A stretch of 64,000 nt of DNA from NCBI RefSeq assembly GCF_012922555.1, contig NZ_WIPK01000006.1, forward strand, positions 62,001 to 126,000, read 5' to 3'. The notes beneath the pieces are model-generated. The model saw only the letters and a list, made by a program, of their open reading frames with translations, ran no database searches and was not told the DNA's origin. Below are positions 44,523 through 51,962 of the stretch, in pieces; the first letter of the stretch is position 1; the number at the start of each line of letters is the position of its first letter. Source of the DNA: Paraclostridium dentum (GTDB lineage Bacteria > Bacillota > Clostridia > Peptostreptococcales > Peptostreptococcaceae). Made by a program: the position numbers and the translations under genes.

Positions 44523-44551
44523 ATAATACCATGTTTGAAATATGATTTCAA
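44523..44551 (-). promoter_or_regulatory. Promoter of the mur operon
   Basis: On the minus strand, TTGAAA (44551-44546), a 17-base spacer and TATTAT (44528-44523) form a good vegetative promoter. The leader to murQ is about 40 bases. The -35 box and spacer are covered by the palindrome described separately, so a bound repressor would block RNA polymerase. Confidence 0.72.
44535..44551. promoter_or_regulatory. Probable MurR operator
   Basis: This is a perfect 7-bp inverted repeat TTGAAAT-ATG-ATTTCAA. RpiR-family regulators bind palindromes of the TGAAA...TTTCA kind. It overlaps the murQ -35 element, and the cluster encodes an RpiR regulator, so the link is strong though not tested. Confidence 0.68.
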
Positions 44552-44643
44552 TATATTTTATAAATAAAGAAATATTATTTTATACATATGATAAAAATTT
44601 ATATCTATCAATGCATTTTAAAAGAATACATTTTCCTAAAACT

Positions 44644-44677
44644 AAAAAAGTTAACTCACTTTTTATGAGTTAACTTC
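44644..44677 (-). terminator. Intrinsic terminator after the MazG-like gene
   Basis: AAGTTAACTCA (44648-44658) pairs with TGAGTTAACTT (44666-44676) and six Ts follow on the minus strand. It overlaps the end of the MazG-like gene and isolates it from the mur promoter. Confidence 0.85.
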
Positions 44678-44997
44678 TACTTTTGACTGCACTTTTCTTT
44701 CCATTTTCCTAATTTTTTATTGTATATTTCTTTTATAAGTTCAATATCTACTTCATTTTCATAATTTTGACTTATTATTGAACTTGCAACTATAATAACA
44801 TCTAAACATTCTTCAGTTATATCATGCTTTGACTTATTTTTATATCCACATCCACATGCATTTATATTACTAAGTATAGCTTGTGCTACTTCTCCTGTTT
44901 CTTCTGTTAATTTTAAAGCCCTTTGTTCTATTGTTTTTTTATCTACTTCTGTTAGTTTTTGAATTTCTTCAAAATTGACTAATGTGTTGTTGTTCAT
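44677..44997 (-). CDS. MazG-like nucleotide pyrophosphohydrolase
   Basis: This 106-residue all-alpha protein has the MazG metal motifs: E32-E33-xx-E36 in KLTEETGEVAQA, and E62/E63 with D66 in TEECLDVIIVASS. It would hydrolyse nucleoside triphosphates, probably aberrant ones, to monophosphate and pyrophosphate. A CGCG motif (residues 48-51, CGCGYK) between the two metal motifs is unusual. It is a single gene divergent from the small membrane protein at 45327; the spacer between them holds palindrome E. Confidence 0.82.
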   Translation of the reverse strand: MNNNTLVNFEEIQKLTEVDKKTIEQRALKLTEETGEVAQAILSNINACGCGYKNKSKHDITEECLDVIIVASSIISQNYENEVDIELIKEIYNKKLGKWKEKCSQK

Positions 44998-45058
44998 TGT
45001 TATACCTCTTTTCTTTAATTACATAACATATTTAGTATAACATAAGTCTTAGATAGAA

Positions 45059-45127
45059 GATGATATACATGTTTTTGCTCCACAAGCAAAGTTCAGCTTG
45101 AAATGTAGCTGAACCTTGCATATCCTC
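45059..45127. repeat. Palindromic element E
   Basis: On the minus strand it carries AGCTACATTTCAAGC (45110-45096), identical over 15 bases to element C. TTTGCTTGTGGAGCAAAA (45090-45073) is 17/18 identical to C. The outer arms GATGATATACA and TGCATATCCTC pair imperfectly, so the outer stem is partly decayed. Its orientation is opposite to C. Confidence 0.72.
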
Positions 45128-45206
45128 ATATATTTTTTTTAATACATATTTGATAGAATTTCAATGTTAAATCTTATTAACAAAATCAGTAAAATACCTA
45201 GTTTTA

Positions 45207-45235
45207 TTGGTTTAGTATTAAATTTGTGTTAATAT
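45207..45235 (+). promoter_or_regulatory. Probable promoter of the 61-residue membrane protein gene
   Basis: TTGGTT (45207-45212), 17 bases, TAATAT (45230-45235). The predicted start of transcription lies just before the hairpin at 45245, leaving a leader of about 85 bases with a GGGGG ribosome site. Confidence 0.45.
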
Positions 45236-45244
45236 ATATATATG

Positions 45245-45270
45245 TAGCTAATTTGAAATTTAATTGGCTA
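45245..45270 (+). promoter_or_regulatory. 5' leader stem-loop
   Basis: TAGCTAATT (45245-45253) pairs with AATTGGCTA (45262-45270), with one G-U pair and an eight-base loop. It falls at the expected 5' end of the mRNA, where such stems commonly protect against decay. Confidence 0.4.
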
Positions 45271-45326
45271 CCTCGTGTTTTTACTTCCTACGATTTTCGT
45301 AAATTTAAAGGGGGTTGTAATCAGCA

Positions 45327-45512
45327 ATGGATCGGTTGAGAAGAAGTTATAATATGGTTATGTTCTTATTATTAGGACTAATCTGTGGTATATCTGGAAA
45401 TTTACTAGATAAACCTGTATTAACTCCTGTACTTTATATAGGTTGCGCATTATGTGGACTTATATTTTCAGGGTTAGTATTCTCTCCAATGAAAAAAGGA
45501 CTTGAAAGTTAA
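45327..45512 (+). CDS. Small two-helix membrane protein, 61 residues
   Basis: An ATG after AAAGGGGGTTGTAA gives MDRLRRSYNMVMFLLLGLICGISG.... There are two hydrophobic segments (about 9-26 and 34-54) with a basic N-terminus and a short KKGLES tail. No family is recognised. It has its own promoter-like sequence, structured leader and a strong terminator, so it is a real single-gene unit. It sits between the MazG-like gene and the end of the flagellar operon, but nothing ties it to motility. Confidence 0.68.
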   Translation: MDRLRRSYNMVMFLLLGLICGISGNLLDKPVLTPVLYIGCALCGLIFSGLVFSPMKKGLES

Positions 45513-45521
45513 AACTTAAAT

Positions 45522-45552
45522 AAAAAAGAGCTATATATATAGCTCTTTTTTT
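45522..45552. terminator. Bidirectional terminator at the end of the flagellar operon
   Basis: The palindrome AAAAAAGAGCTATATATATAGCTCTTTTTT is flanked by T runs on both strands. It lies between the stop codons of the convergent 61-residue protein gene and the last flagellar-operon gene. Confidence 0.9.
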
Positions 45553-45556
45553 CATG

Positions 45557-46675
45557 TTATTTTACATTTTCTACATTATAATCATTATCTAACTTTGATT
45601 TATATCCATTAACTAGTGAGTCTAATGCTTGCTTTATTTCATATTCACTTGGTAATATTACATATCTTCTTGCATCTAATATAAATTTACTTTCCTTATT
45701 AACTATATTAACACTAGAAATTTTCTTATTTACACTACCTTTCATATCTAAAAGTAGTTTTGAAAATTCACCTTTGGTAATATTTTTTAATATTATGTAA
45801 ATTTCTTTTTCTGTTAATAAATTATCTCTTGAAACTCTTTCAACTTCTTCATTGAACATTTCCATAACTTCTTGATTAGTATTTTTTATATATTTATCAA
45901 GTATTAATTTTGATAATCTAGCTGTTGCAAATCCTCCTGCACCTATTCCTACTATGTTTAGCAATATGTATATATAAGAATTATTTAATAATTTCCCAAA
46001 GTTAGTAATAAGAGCCAATATAAAGAAGGCTAATGTCCCTCCTAAAATACCTAATATCAGTTTCATATTGTTAATCTTTTGATAATTTTTTTCGTCTTCT
46101 AAATAGAAATCATCTTCTATTGTATGGTTTCTATATTTATACAAATCTATATCAAGTGAATTATTCGTAGAGTGTAGACTATTTGCAAATCTACAGTATT
46201 CACTTTTATCCACAGTATTATCCAAGTTTATACTTTCAATAAATTTATCTCCGTAAATTTTTATACTTCTCAAAATAGATTTGATAAGCGCTTCATTTTT
46301 CGAATCTCCATTCCATATAGATAGCGCATATTCTATACACCCTGACATGCCTAGTATATGTTCTGTTTCTACACTTCCATCAATTTCAAAAAATTCTACT
46401 CCTCTTACTTTACCTTCATTAGCTATAATTTTAGCTTGATTGTATGTAAAAGCTCCTCTTTTTAATATCTCCTTTGGCTCTAATGTTGCATGCGTCATAC
46501 CTTCCTTTATTCTATCTTCAAAGTCCGCTATAGCTTCTTCATATTTATCTAGAGGTATTTCAATACTCATAGGTGATCCATCTTCGTTTATAAACCTTAA
46601 TTCACCATAATTCAGACATGCATCAACACATCGTTCGCCACTGCTACTATATTTACTTTTTAGTATCTTTGTCAT
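45557..46675 (-). CDS. Unknown two-helix membrane protein at the end of the flagellar operon
   Basis: This is a 372-residue protein that I do not recognise. An N-terminal soluble part of about 205 residues precedes two membrane helices (about 206-226 and 234-262). A cytoplasmic C-terminal part of about 110 residues follows. It starts MTKILKSKYSSSGERCVDACLNYGELRF. The ATG has an AAAGGGTGAAAA ribosome site and lies 36 bases after fliM on the same strand with no terminator between. It is thus the last gene of the flagellar transcript. A role in motility is suggested only by position. FliN, which usually follows fliM, is not found here, and this protein shows no SpoA (FliN) domain. Confidence 0.6.
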   Translation of the reverse strand: MTKILKSKYSSSGERCVDACLNYGELRFINEDGSPMSIEIPLDKYEEAIADFEDRIKEGMTHATLEPKEILKRGAFTYNQAKIIANEGKVRGVEFFEIDGSVETEHILGMSGCIEYALSIWNGDSKNEALIKSILRSIKIYGDKFIESINLDNTVDKSEYCRFANSLHSTNNSLDIDLYKYRNHTIEDDFYLEDEKNYQKINNMKLILGILGGTLAFFILALITNFGKLLNNSYIYILLNIVGIGAGGFATARLSKLILDKYIKNTNQEVMEMFNEEVERVSRDNLLTEKEIYIILKNITKGEFSKLLLDMKGSVNKKISSVNIVNKESKFILDARRYVILPSEYEIKQALDSLVNGYKSKLDNDYNVENVK

Positions 46676-46711
46676 ATATAATTTTCACCCTTTACAAATG
46701 AACTTTGTTAT

Positions 46712-47602
46712 CTATGGTTGTTGTTTATCTATTGTGTCTACTATAATAAGTCCTTTTTTATTTTTTATAAGCCCTGGCTTACACTCATAAACATTATATC
46801 TATTTACGCTAAGTAGTGCAACTCCATTCGCTTTATTGTCTAGTTTCAAAACATCTCCTACATTTAAATTAATAAGGTCTCTTACAGATATGTTTGTATT
46901 TCCTAATGTTGCAGTCATATCAGCCTTTACACTACAAATGTTTTGATATATAGCATTGGTAAATTCATATTGACCTTCTATATCTCTAGTTTTTAGAAGT
47001 TTTTTTGTTTCTAATTGTTCAAGTACTGGCTCCATACAACAATAAGGATTGCAAAAATGCATCTTTCCAATTTCTTCGGTACCATTATACATAGTCATTT
47101 GTGCAATAAGTACAGACTCACTTACTGAAAACTTATTACTGGATTCAATATTGGTATAAATATTTGAAACTTCCCGCTTATTACATCCTTCTACTATGTG
47201 TAATCTTTTTATAAAAGTTTCAGCAATATTCAAAATTAGATGCTTATCAATTTCAGTTAGTTCTCTATTTTTATTTTTAAAGCTTCCATCTCCACCTAAC
47301 ATCAAATCTATAAGTGTAAGAGCTACTGTTTTATCCATTTGATATATAAGTCCCTTTACTAAGGGTAATATGTCATGTTCTATTATTATCGAGTCATATT
47401 CAATCGATTTCATAAATTCTTCAAAATTAGTTTGCCTTACTTTTTTAAGTTTAGCATTTATGCTTTTCTGTTTTAAATCATATGCTATATTTAAATTCAT
47501 ATACTTGCAAAAGTCTTCAGCTATAAGTGATAAAAATCTCATATTATCAGCAGAATATCTTTGAGGTTTTTTAAAATCATAATCTCTGATTGTAATTTCC
47601 AT
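46712..47602 (-). CDS. fliM: Flagellar motor switch protein FliM, lacking the N-terminal CheY-binding peptide
   Basis: This is a 296-residue protein. The middle domain starts almost at once (IRDYDFKKPQRYSADNMRFL, 4-23). LIDLMLGGDGSF (about 97-108) follows, and the C-terminal SpoA domain includes SVRDLINLNVGDVLKLDN (about 240-257). FliM usually has about 330 residues, with an N-terminal LSQxEIDALL-type peptide that binds CheY-phosphate. Here that peptide is missing. Only 17 bases separate the flgG stop from this start, so it is not a wrong start choice. It forms the C-ring with FliG (encoded at 61949). CheY must act on another subunit if switching works as usual. Confidence 0.88.
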   Translation of the reverse strand: MEITIRDYDFKKPQRYSADNMRFLSLIAEDFCKYMNLNIAYDLKQKSINAKLKKVRQTNFEEFMKSIEYDSIIIEHDILPLVKGLIYQMDKTVALTLIDLMLGGDGSFKNKNRELTEIDKHLILNIAETFIKRLHIVEGCNKREVSNIYTNIESSNKFSVSESVLIAQMTMYNGTEEIGKMHFCNPYCCMEPVLEQLETKKLLKTRDIEGQYEFTNAIYQNICSVKADMTATLGNTNISVRDLINLNVGDVLKLDNKANGVALLSVNRYNVYECKPGLIKNKKGLIIVDTIDKQQP

Positions 47603-47619
47603 TTTATATGCCTCCGATT

Positions 47620-48375
47620 CTATCTACTTTGAAGATTGTTTACCATTGACCACATATCGTCTCCTACCTGTATACCCTTGCTGTTATACTGAAATGACCT
47701 TTGAGCCATTATTAAATTTACCATCTCATCTTGCATGTTTACATTAGACATTTCTACATGTCCTTGTAATATGCTTTTATTTTGTACCGCTTCAACATTA
47801 GTTGGCTTTGCAGTAAATAAATTATCTCCTACTGATACAAAATCAGCATCTCCTTTAGGTTGATATAAATTAATCACTCCAACTTTGTTATTATCTAGAT
47901 ATATTTCCCCATTCTTATGTATACTTAAATCTCCATTTTTTAGATCAATATTTTTACCATTCCCATTTAAAGGTTGTATATCTAGTATATTACCCTTATC
48001 ATCTACTAATTTACCAGTTGAATCTAAATTAAATTCTCCATTTCTTGTGTATGCATAGCTTCCATCTGATCTCATCACTCTAAAAAATCCATCTCCATCT
48101 ATTGCTAAATTAGTATTTATTTTAGTTTCTTTAATTGCACCTTGTTCATAATTTCTAGTTGCTTGAGATATCCTACTTCCAGTACCAGTTCTAACGCTTG
48201 TAGAGTTAGTTGGGTATGAATTTTTATGTAATGATTCTTGATATAAATCTAAAAAATTAGCATCTAATTTTTTATATCCTACAGTCTGTGAATTTGTTAT
48301 ATTATTTGAAATCAAATCTATATTAGATTGACTTGATAACATCCCAGACTTACTATTATGCATTATATTATACAT
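47620..48375 (-). CDS. flgG: Flagellar distal rod protein FlgG
   Basis: This is a 251-residue rod/hook-family protein. The N-terminal SNIDLISNNITNSQTVGYKK (17-36) is the flagellar basal-body rod signature. LAIDGDGFFRV and YTRNGEFNLDSTGKLVD are near 95-125. The C-terminal helix has NVNMQDEMVNLIMAQRSFQYNS. It is one of two adjacent FlgF/FlgG-type genes. This one, next to fliM, has the more FlgG-like C-terminus. It is exported by the flagellar type III machinery, so it has no cleaved signal. Confidence 0.82.
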   Translation of the reverse strand: MYNIMHNSKSGMLSSQSNIDLISNNITNSQTVGYKKLDANFLDLYQESLHKNSYPTNSTSVRTGTGSRISQATRNYEQGAIKETKINTNLAIDGDGFFRVMRSDGSYAYTRNGEFNLDSTGKLVDDKGNILDIQPLNGNGKNIDLKNGDLSIHKNGEIYLDNNKVGVINLYQPKGDADFVSVGDNLFTAKPTNVEAVQNKSILQGHVEMSNVNMQDEMVNLIMAQRSFQYNSKGIQVGDDMWSMVNNLQSR

Positions 48376-48384
48376 ATTTTATAC

Positions 48385-49158
48385 CTACCTTACATTTCCG
48401 ATTTCATTAGCTATTTGTCTTAATGTTGAATCTATAGTTTGTATAACTTTTTGATTAGCTTCAAACTCTTTTACTGTTTCCATCATTTCTGTTACTGAGC
48501 TTATGTAATCTACATTTGACCCTTCTACATATCCTTGTTTTATAGAATAGTTATTTGAGTTTTTAGGGTTATTTCCTGAGTATAAGTTATCTCCAACTTT
48601 TTTAAGATTTTTGTAATCATCAAAATCTACAATAGAAAATTTATAACTAGATCCACCTTCTACCATAAGCTCGTTTGAAGGTGTAACTGTAATTTTACCA
48701 TTACCTACATATATAGGTTCATTAGCGCCTGTTGCCTGATTTAATCCCATAACATTATGACCACCATTTGTTACAAGGTATCCTTGTGAGTTAACCTTAA
48801 ATGATCCATCTCTAGAATAAAATGTATTTCCACCAAAGTCTCTTATCTGAAAAAAACCACTACCATCGATTGCAAAATCGGAATTATTTTCAGTTGCTAC
48901 AAATGTACCTTGCTTAAAATTTGTATTAACTTCGTCTATTCTAGTACCAAAACTTACTCCACCTAAAATTTGTTGATATGCTTTTCCATTTTGGTAATTA
49001 TCATTATTGGATAAAGTCATTTCTTCAAAACTTTTAGATATTAATTTATCTTCTTTATACCCATTAGTTTTTATATTTGCTATATTGTTTGTTATTATAC
49101 TTTGTCTCGACTGTAAATTTAACATCGAAGATACAGATGCATATAGTCCTCTTATCAT
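48385..49158 (-). CDS. flgG1: Flagellar rod protein FlgF/FlgG-type (first copy)
   Basis: This 257-residue paralogue of the next gene begins MIRGLYASVSSML with QSIITNNIANIKTNGYKE (19-36). FAIDGSGFFQIRD and FYSRDGSFKVNSQGYLVT are in the middle, and it ends VKEFEANQKVIQTID. In Gram-positive rods such pairs make the proximal and distal rod or hook base. It lies 9 bases after the sigma factor gene, with a GGAGG ribosome site. Confidence 0.82.
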   Translation of the reverse strand: MIRGLYASVSSMLNLQSRQSIITNNIANIKTNGYKEDKLISKSFEEMTLSNNDNYQNGKAYQQILGGVSFGTRIDEVNTNFKQGTFVATENNSDFAIDGSGFFQIRDFGGNTFYSRDGSFKVNSQGYLVTNGGHNVMGLNQATGANEPIYVGNGKITVTPSNELMVEGGSSYKFSIVDFDDYKNLKKVGDNLYSGNNPKNSNNYSIKQGYVEGSNVDYISSVTEMMETVKEFEANQKVIQTIDSTLRQIANEIGNVR

Positions 49159-49166
49159 ATTTCCTC

Positions 49167-49871
49167 CTAATCCAGGTATTTTAGTTTTTTCATCATACCT
49201 CTTAAATTTGAAATAGCCTTTTTACTTAACTGTGAAACTCTAGACTCTGTAACTCCTAATATTTCGCCAATTTCTTTAAGTGTCAATTCTTCATAATAAT
49301 ACAGTGATAGTACAAGTCTATCCTTTTCCTTTAGTAAGTCTAACGCCTTAGCTACTGTTTCTATAAGTTCTTCTTTTTCTATTGATGCTTCTACGTTTAT
49401 AGACTCGTCTTTTATTATATCTATAAGCTTTAAATCATTTTCGCTATCTAAAACCATATTATCAAGAGAACTTGTACTTAAATTTAAAGTGCTTTTTCTT
49501 ATTTTATGAACTTCGTCATTTGATATTTCCATAAAGTCAGCTATTTCATTTACTGTAGGTTCTCTAAAATTTTTATGTTGTAAATTTTCTATACAATTTT
49601 TATATGATCTTACTTTACTTATGCATCCTCTAGATACTGGTGATTGTTTTCTAATTTCATCTATTATATAAGATGTTATTCTTATAGAAGCATAAGTTGA
49701 AAATTTAACGCCTTTTCCTTCATCAAACTTATCACTTGCATCTAATAATCCCATAACCCCATAACTTACTAAGTCTTCGTATTCCATTCCTATTTTATTT
49801 GTATAATACTTAGAAGCAATGCTTCTAACAATAGGCATATTTTGATTTATAAGTTCTTCTTTACTAATCAT
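49167..49871 (-). CDS. fliA: Flagellar sigma factor (sigma-28, FliA/SigD)
   Basis: This is a 234-residue sigma-70-family factor. Region 2 has MEYEDLVSYGVMGLLDASDKFDEGKGVKFSTYASIRI split across about 27-63. Region 3 includes SPVSRGCISKVRSYKN, and region 4 has LTLKEIGEILGVTESRVSQL near 200. It directs transcription of late flagellar and chemotaxis genes. The ATG at 49871 follows GGAG with an 11-base gap. A GTG at 49892, overlapping the flhA stop, is the alternative. In relatives such as Clostridioides difficile, flhF and flhG lie between flhA and this gene; here they do not. Confidence 0.92.
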   Translation of the reverse strand: MISKEELINQNMPIVRSIASKYYTNKIGMEYEDLVSYGVMGLLDASDKFDEGKGVKFSTYASIRITSYIIDEIRKQSPVSRGCISKVRSYKNCIENLQHKNFREPTVNEIADFMEISNDEVHKIRKSTLNLSTSSLDNMVLDSENDLKLIDIIKDESINVEASIEKEELIETVAKALDLLKEKDRLVLSLYYYEELTLKEIGEILGVTESRVSQLSKKAISNLRGMMKKLKYLD

Positions 49872-49891
49872 AATGTCAACAACTCCAATCA

Positions 49892-51949
49892 CTATATATT
49901 AATTACCCCTTGAGATTTTATTTGTACATCATTAGGTATTTCATTTAATGACAGTATAGTTAAGTTAGTAAACACCATTTCAACTAATTTTCTAAACGGT
50001 GCTCTTATCTTAGGAGAAACTAATACTATTGGTCTATTATTATTAAAATTAACAGACTCTACAGTCGATTGTATTCCTTTGAAAATCTTATTAGTAGTTT
50101 CTGGATCTATAGCTGGATATGTTCCATTTACAGATCTTTGTAAACTATTAGCTACTAAATTTTCAATTTCCATAGATAGTGTTGTAACTACTATCGAATT
50201 GTTTTCATCTATTAATTCAAGACATATACTTCTACTCATAGCCATTCTTACATATTCGGTAAGTAACTCTAAATCTTTAGTATTTCTTGCATTATCTGCT
50301 AAAGTTTCTAGTATAGTGACTCTATCTTTTATAGATACCTTTTCTTTTAATAGATTTTGGAATACTTTTTGAACTTCTCCTAATGTCATTAAATCTGGTA
50401 TTAACTCTTCTACAACTGCACTGTATTTTTCTCTTGTAGCATCTATTATCGCCTTTACTTCTTGACGTCCCATAAGTTCATGAGATTTAGATTTTATAGT
50501 CTCAAGTAAGTGAGTTACTAATATAGTTGTAGGGTCTACAACAGTAAATCCGTATAATTCTGCCTCTTCTGCTTTGTCTTTTTCTATCCATAAGGCATCT
50601 AACCCAAATGTAGGTTCTTTAGTTGATATACCATCCAAATCTACGTCCATGCCCATTGGGTTCATACATAAAAGCATATTTGGCATAAGTTCATATGTTG
50701 TTACTGGTATACCTTTTATTTTTATAGTATATTGATTTGGATTTAACTGTAGGTTATCTCTTATCCTTATCGGATGAACTATTATTCCCATATCAATTGC
50801 ACATTGTCTTCTAACAGATACAATCCTTTGTAATAAATCTCCGCCACTACTTTCATCAGCTAAAGGAATTATTCCATATCCAATTTCTATCTCTATAGGT
50901 TCTACATTTAAAAGAGATGAAACATCTTCTGCATTTTCCAGACTTTCCTCAGCTGTCGGCGCAGCTTCAACTTCATATAAGGCTTCCTCTTCGGCCTCTT
51001 TTTCTTCTTTTTTAAGTGTGTAGCCTATAAATATAGCTCCTGCACCTAAAGTGAAAAATGATAATTTAGGTAATCCAGGTAATAATCCTAGTAATACTAA
51101 AACTATACCTGCCATAATTACTGCTTTAGGAATTGATATTAACTGTTTTCCTAATTGACTACTAAAGTTTTCATCGCCATTAACTTTAGTTACTAATATA
51201 CCTGCAGATGTTGAAATAATTAATGCAGGAACCTGACTTACTAACCCATCTCCAATTGTAAGTCTTGTATAAGTTTGAATCGATTCCATAAAATCCATAT
51301 CAAGCATTACAACCCCAATAACTATACCTGCAAGTATGTTTATTGTAGTTATGATTATACCTGCAATTGCATCGCCTTTTACAAACTTTGATGCCCCATC
51401 CATAGAACCATAAAACTCAGCTTCTTGTTGCAATTCTTTTCTTCTTTTTCTAGCTGTCTTTTCATCTATAGCTCCTGCATTTAAATCTGCATCTATACTC
51501 ATCTGCTTACCTGGCATTGCATCTAAGGTAAATCTTGCTGATACTTCAGATACTCTACTCGAACCATTTGTTATAACAACAAATTGTATTATTACTATTA
51601 TTAAAAATATGATTATACCAACTACGTAATTTCCTCCAACAACAAAACTTCCAAAAGACTCTATAACATTTCCTGCATATCCTTGTCCTAATATAAGTCT
51701 TGTAGATGATATATTAAGACCTAGCCTAAATAAAGTTGTCACTAGAAGTATCGTTGGAAATATTGATAATTCTAATATACTAGTTGAAAATATTGTCATT
51801 AGTAATATAAGCACTGACAGCCCTATATTTATAGCTAGCATTATATCTAATAAAAAAGGTGGTAGTGGAATTATTATCATAAGTATAATTCCAATTATCC
51901 CAAATCCAACTAATATATCAGTTCTTTTTTTAAGTCCTAATTTTTCCAT
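49892..51949 (-). CDS. flhA: Flagellar export gate protein FlhA
   Basis: This 685-residue protein is of usual length. There are eight N-terminal helices, and the conserved SSRVSEVSARFTLDAMPGKQMSIDADLNAG spans about residues 138-167. The cytoplasmic FlhA-C domain follows (about 350-685). It is the main gate of the flagellar type III export machine and docks chaperone-cargo complexes. It is 13 bases after fliR-flhB and abuts fliA. An acidic linker (EEKEAEEEALYEVEAAPTAEE, 315-335 region) joins the two halves. All family motifs I can check are intact. Confidence 0.95.
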   Translation of the reverse strand: MEKLGLKKRTDILVGFGIIGIILMIIIPLPPFLLDIMLAINIGLSVLILLMTIFSTSILELSIFPTILLVTTLFRLGLNISSTRLILGQGYAGNVIESFGSFVVGGNYVVGIIIFLIIVIIQFVVITNGSSRVSEVSARFTLDAMPGKQMSIDADLNAGAIDEKTARKRRKELQQEAEFYGSMDGASKFVKGDAIAGIIITTINILAGIVIGVVMLDMDFMESIQTYTRLTIGDGLVSQVPALIISTSAGILVTKVNGDENFSSQLGKQLISIPKAVIMAGIVLVLLGLLPGLPKLSFFTLGAGAIFIGYTLKKEEKEAEEEALYEVEAAPTAEESLENAEDVSSLLNVEPIEIEIGYGIIPLADESSGGDLLQRIVSVRRQCAIDMGIIVHPIRIRDNLQLNPNQYTIKIKGIPVTTYELMPNMLLCMNPMGMDVDLDGISTKEPTFGLDALWIEKDKAEEAELYGFTVVDPTTILVTHLLETIKSKSHELMGRQEVKAIIDATREKYSAVVEELIPDLMTLGEVQKVFQNLLKEKVSIKDRVTILETLADNARNTKDLELLTEYVRMAMSRSICLELIDENNSIVVTTLSMEIENLVANSLQRSVNGTYPAIDPETTNKIFKGIQSTVESVNFNNNRPIVLVSPKIRAPFRKLVEMVFTNLTILSLNEIPNDVQIKSQGVINI

Positions 51950-51962
51950 TTAAAACCTCTTT

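Larger units (their letters stand above)
44998..45326. other. Divergent spacer with palindrome E, a promoter and a leader hairpin
   Basis: This 329-base AT-rich spacer contains palindrome E (45059-45127), a promoter for the 45327 gene (45207-45235) and a stem-loop at the start of its leader (45245-45270). I see no gene and no known riboswitch. Confidence 0.6.
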
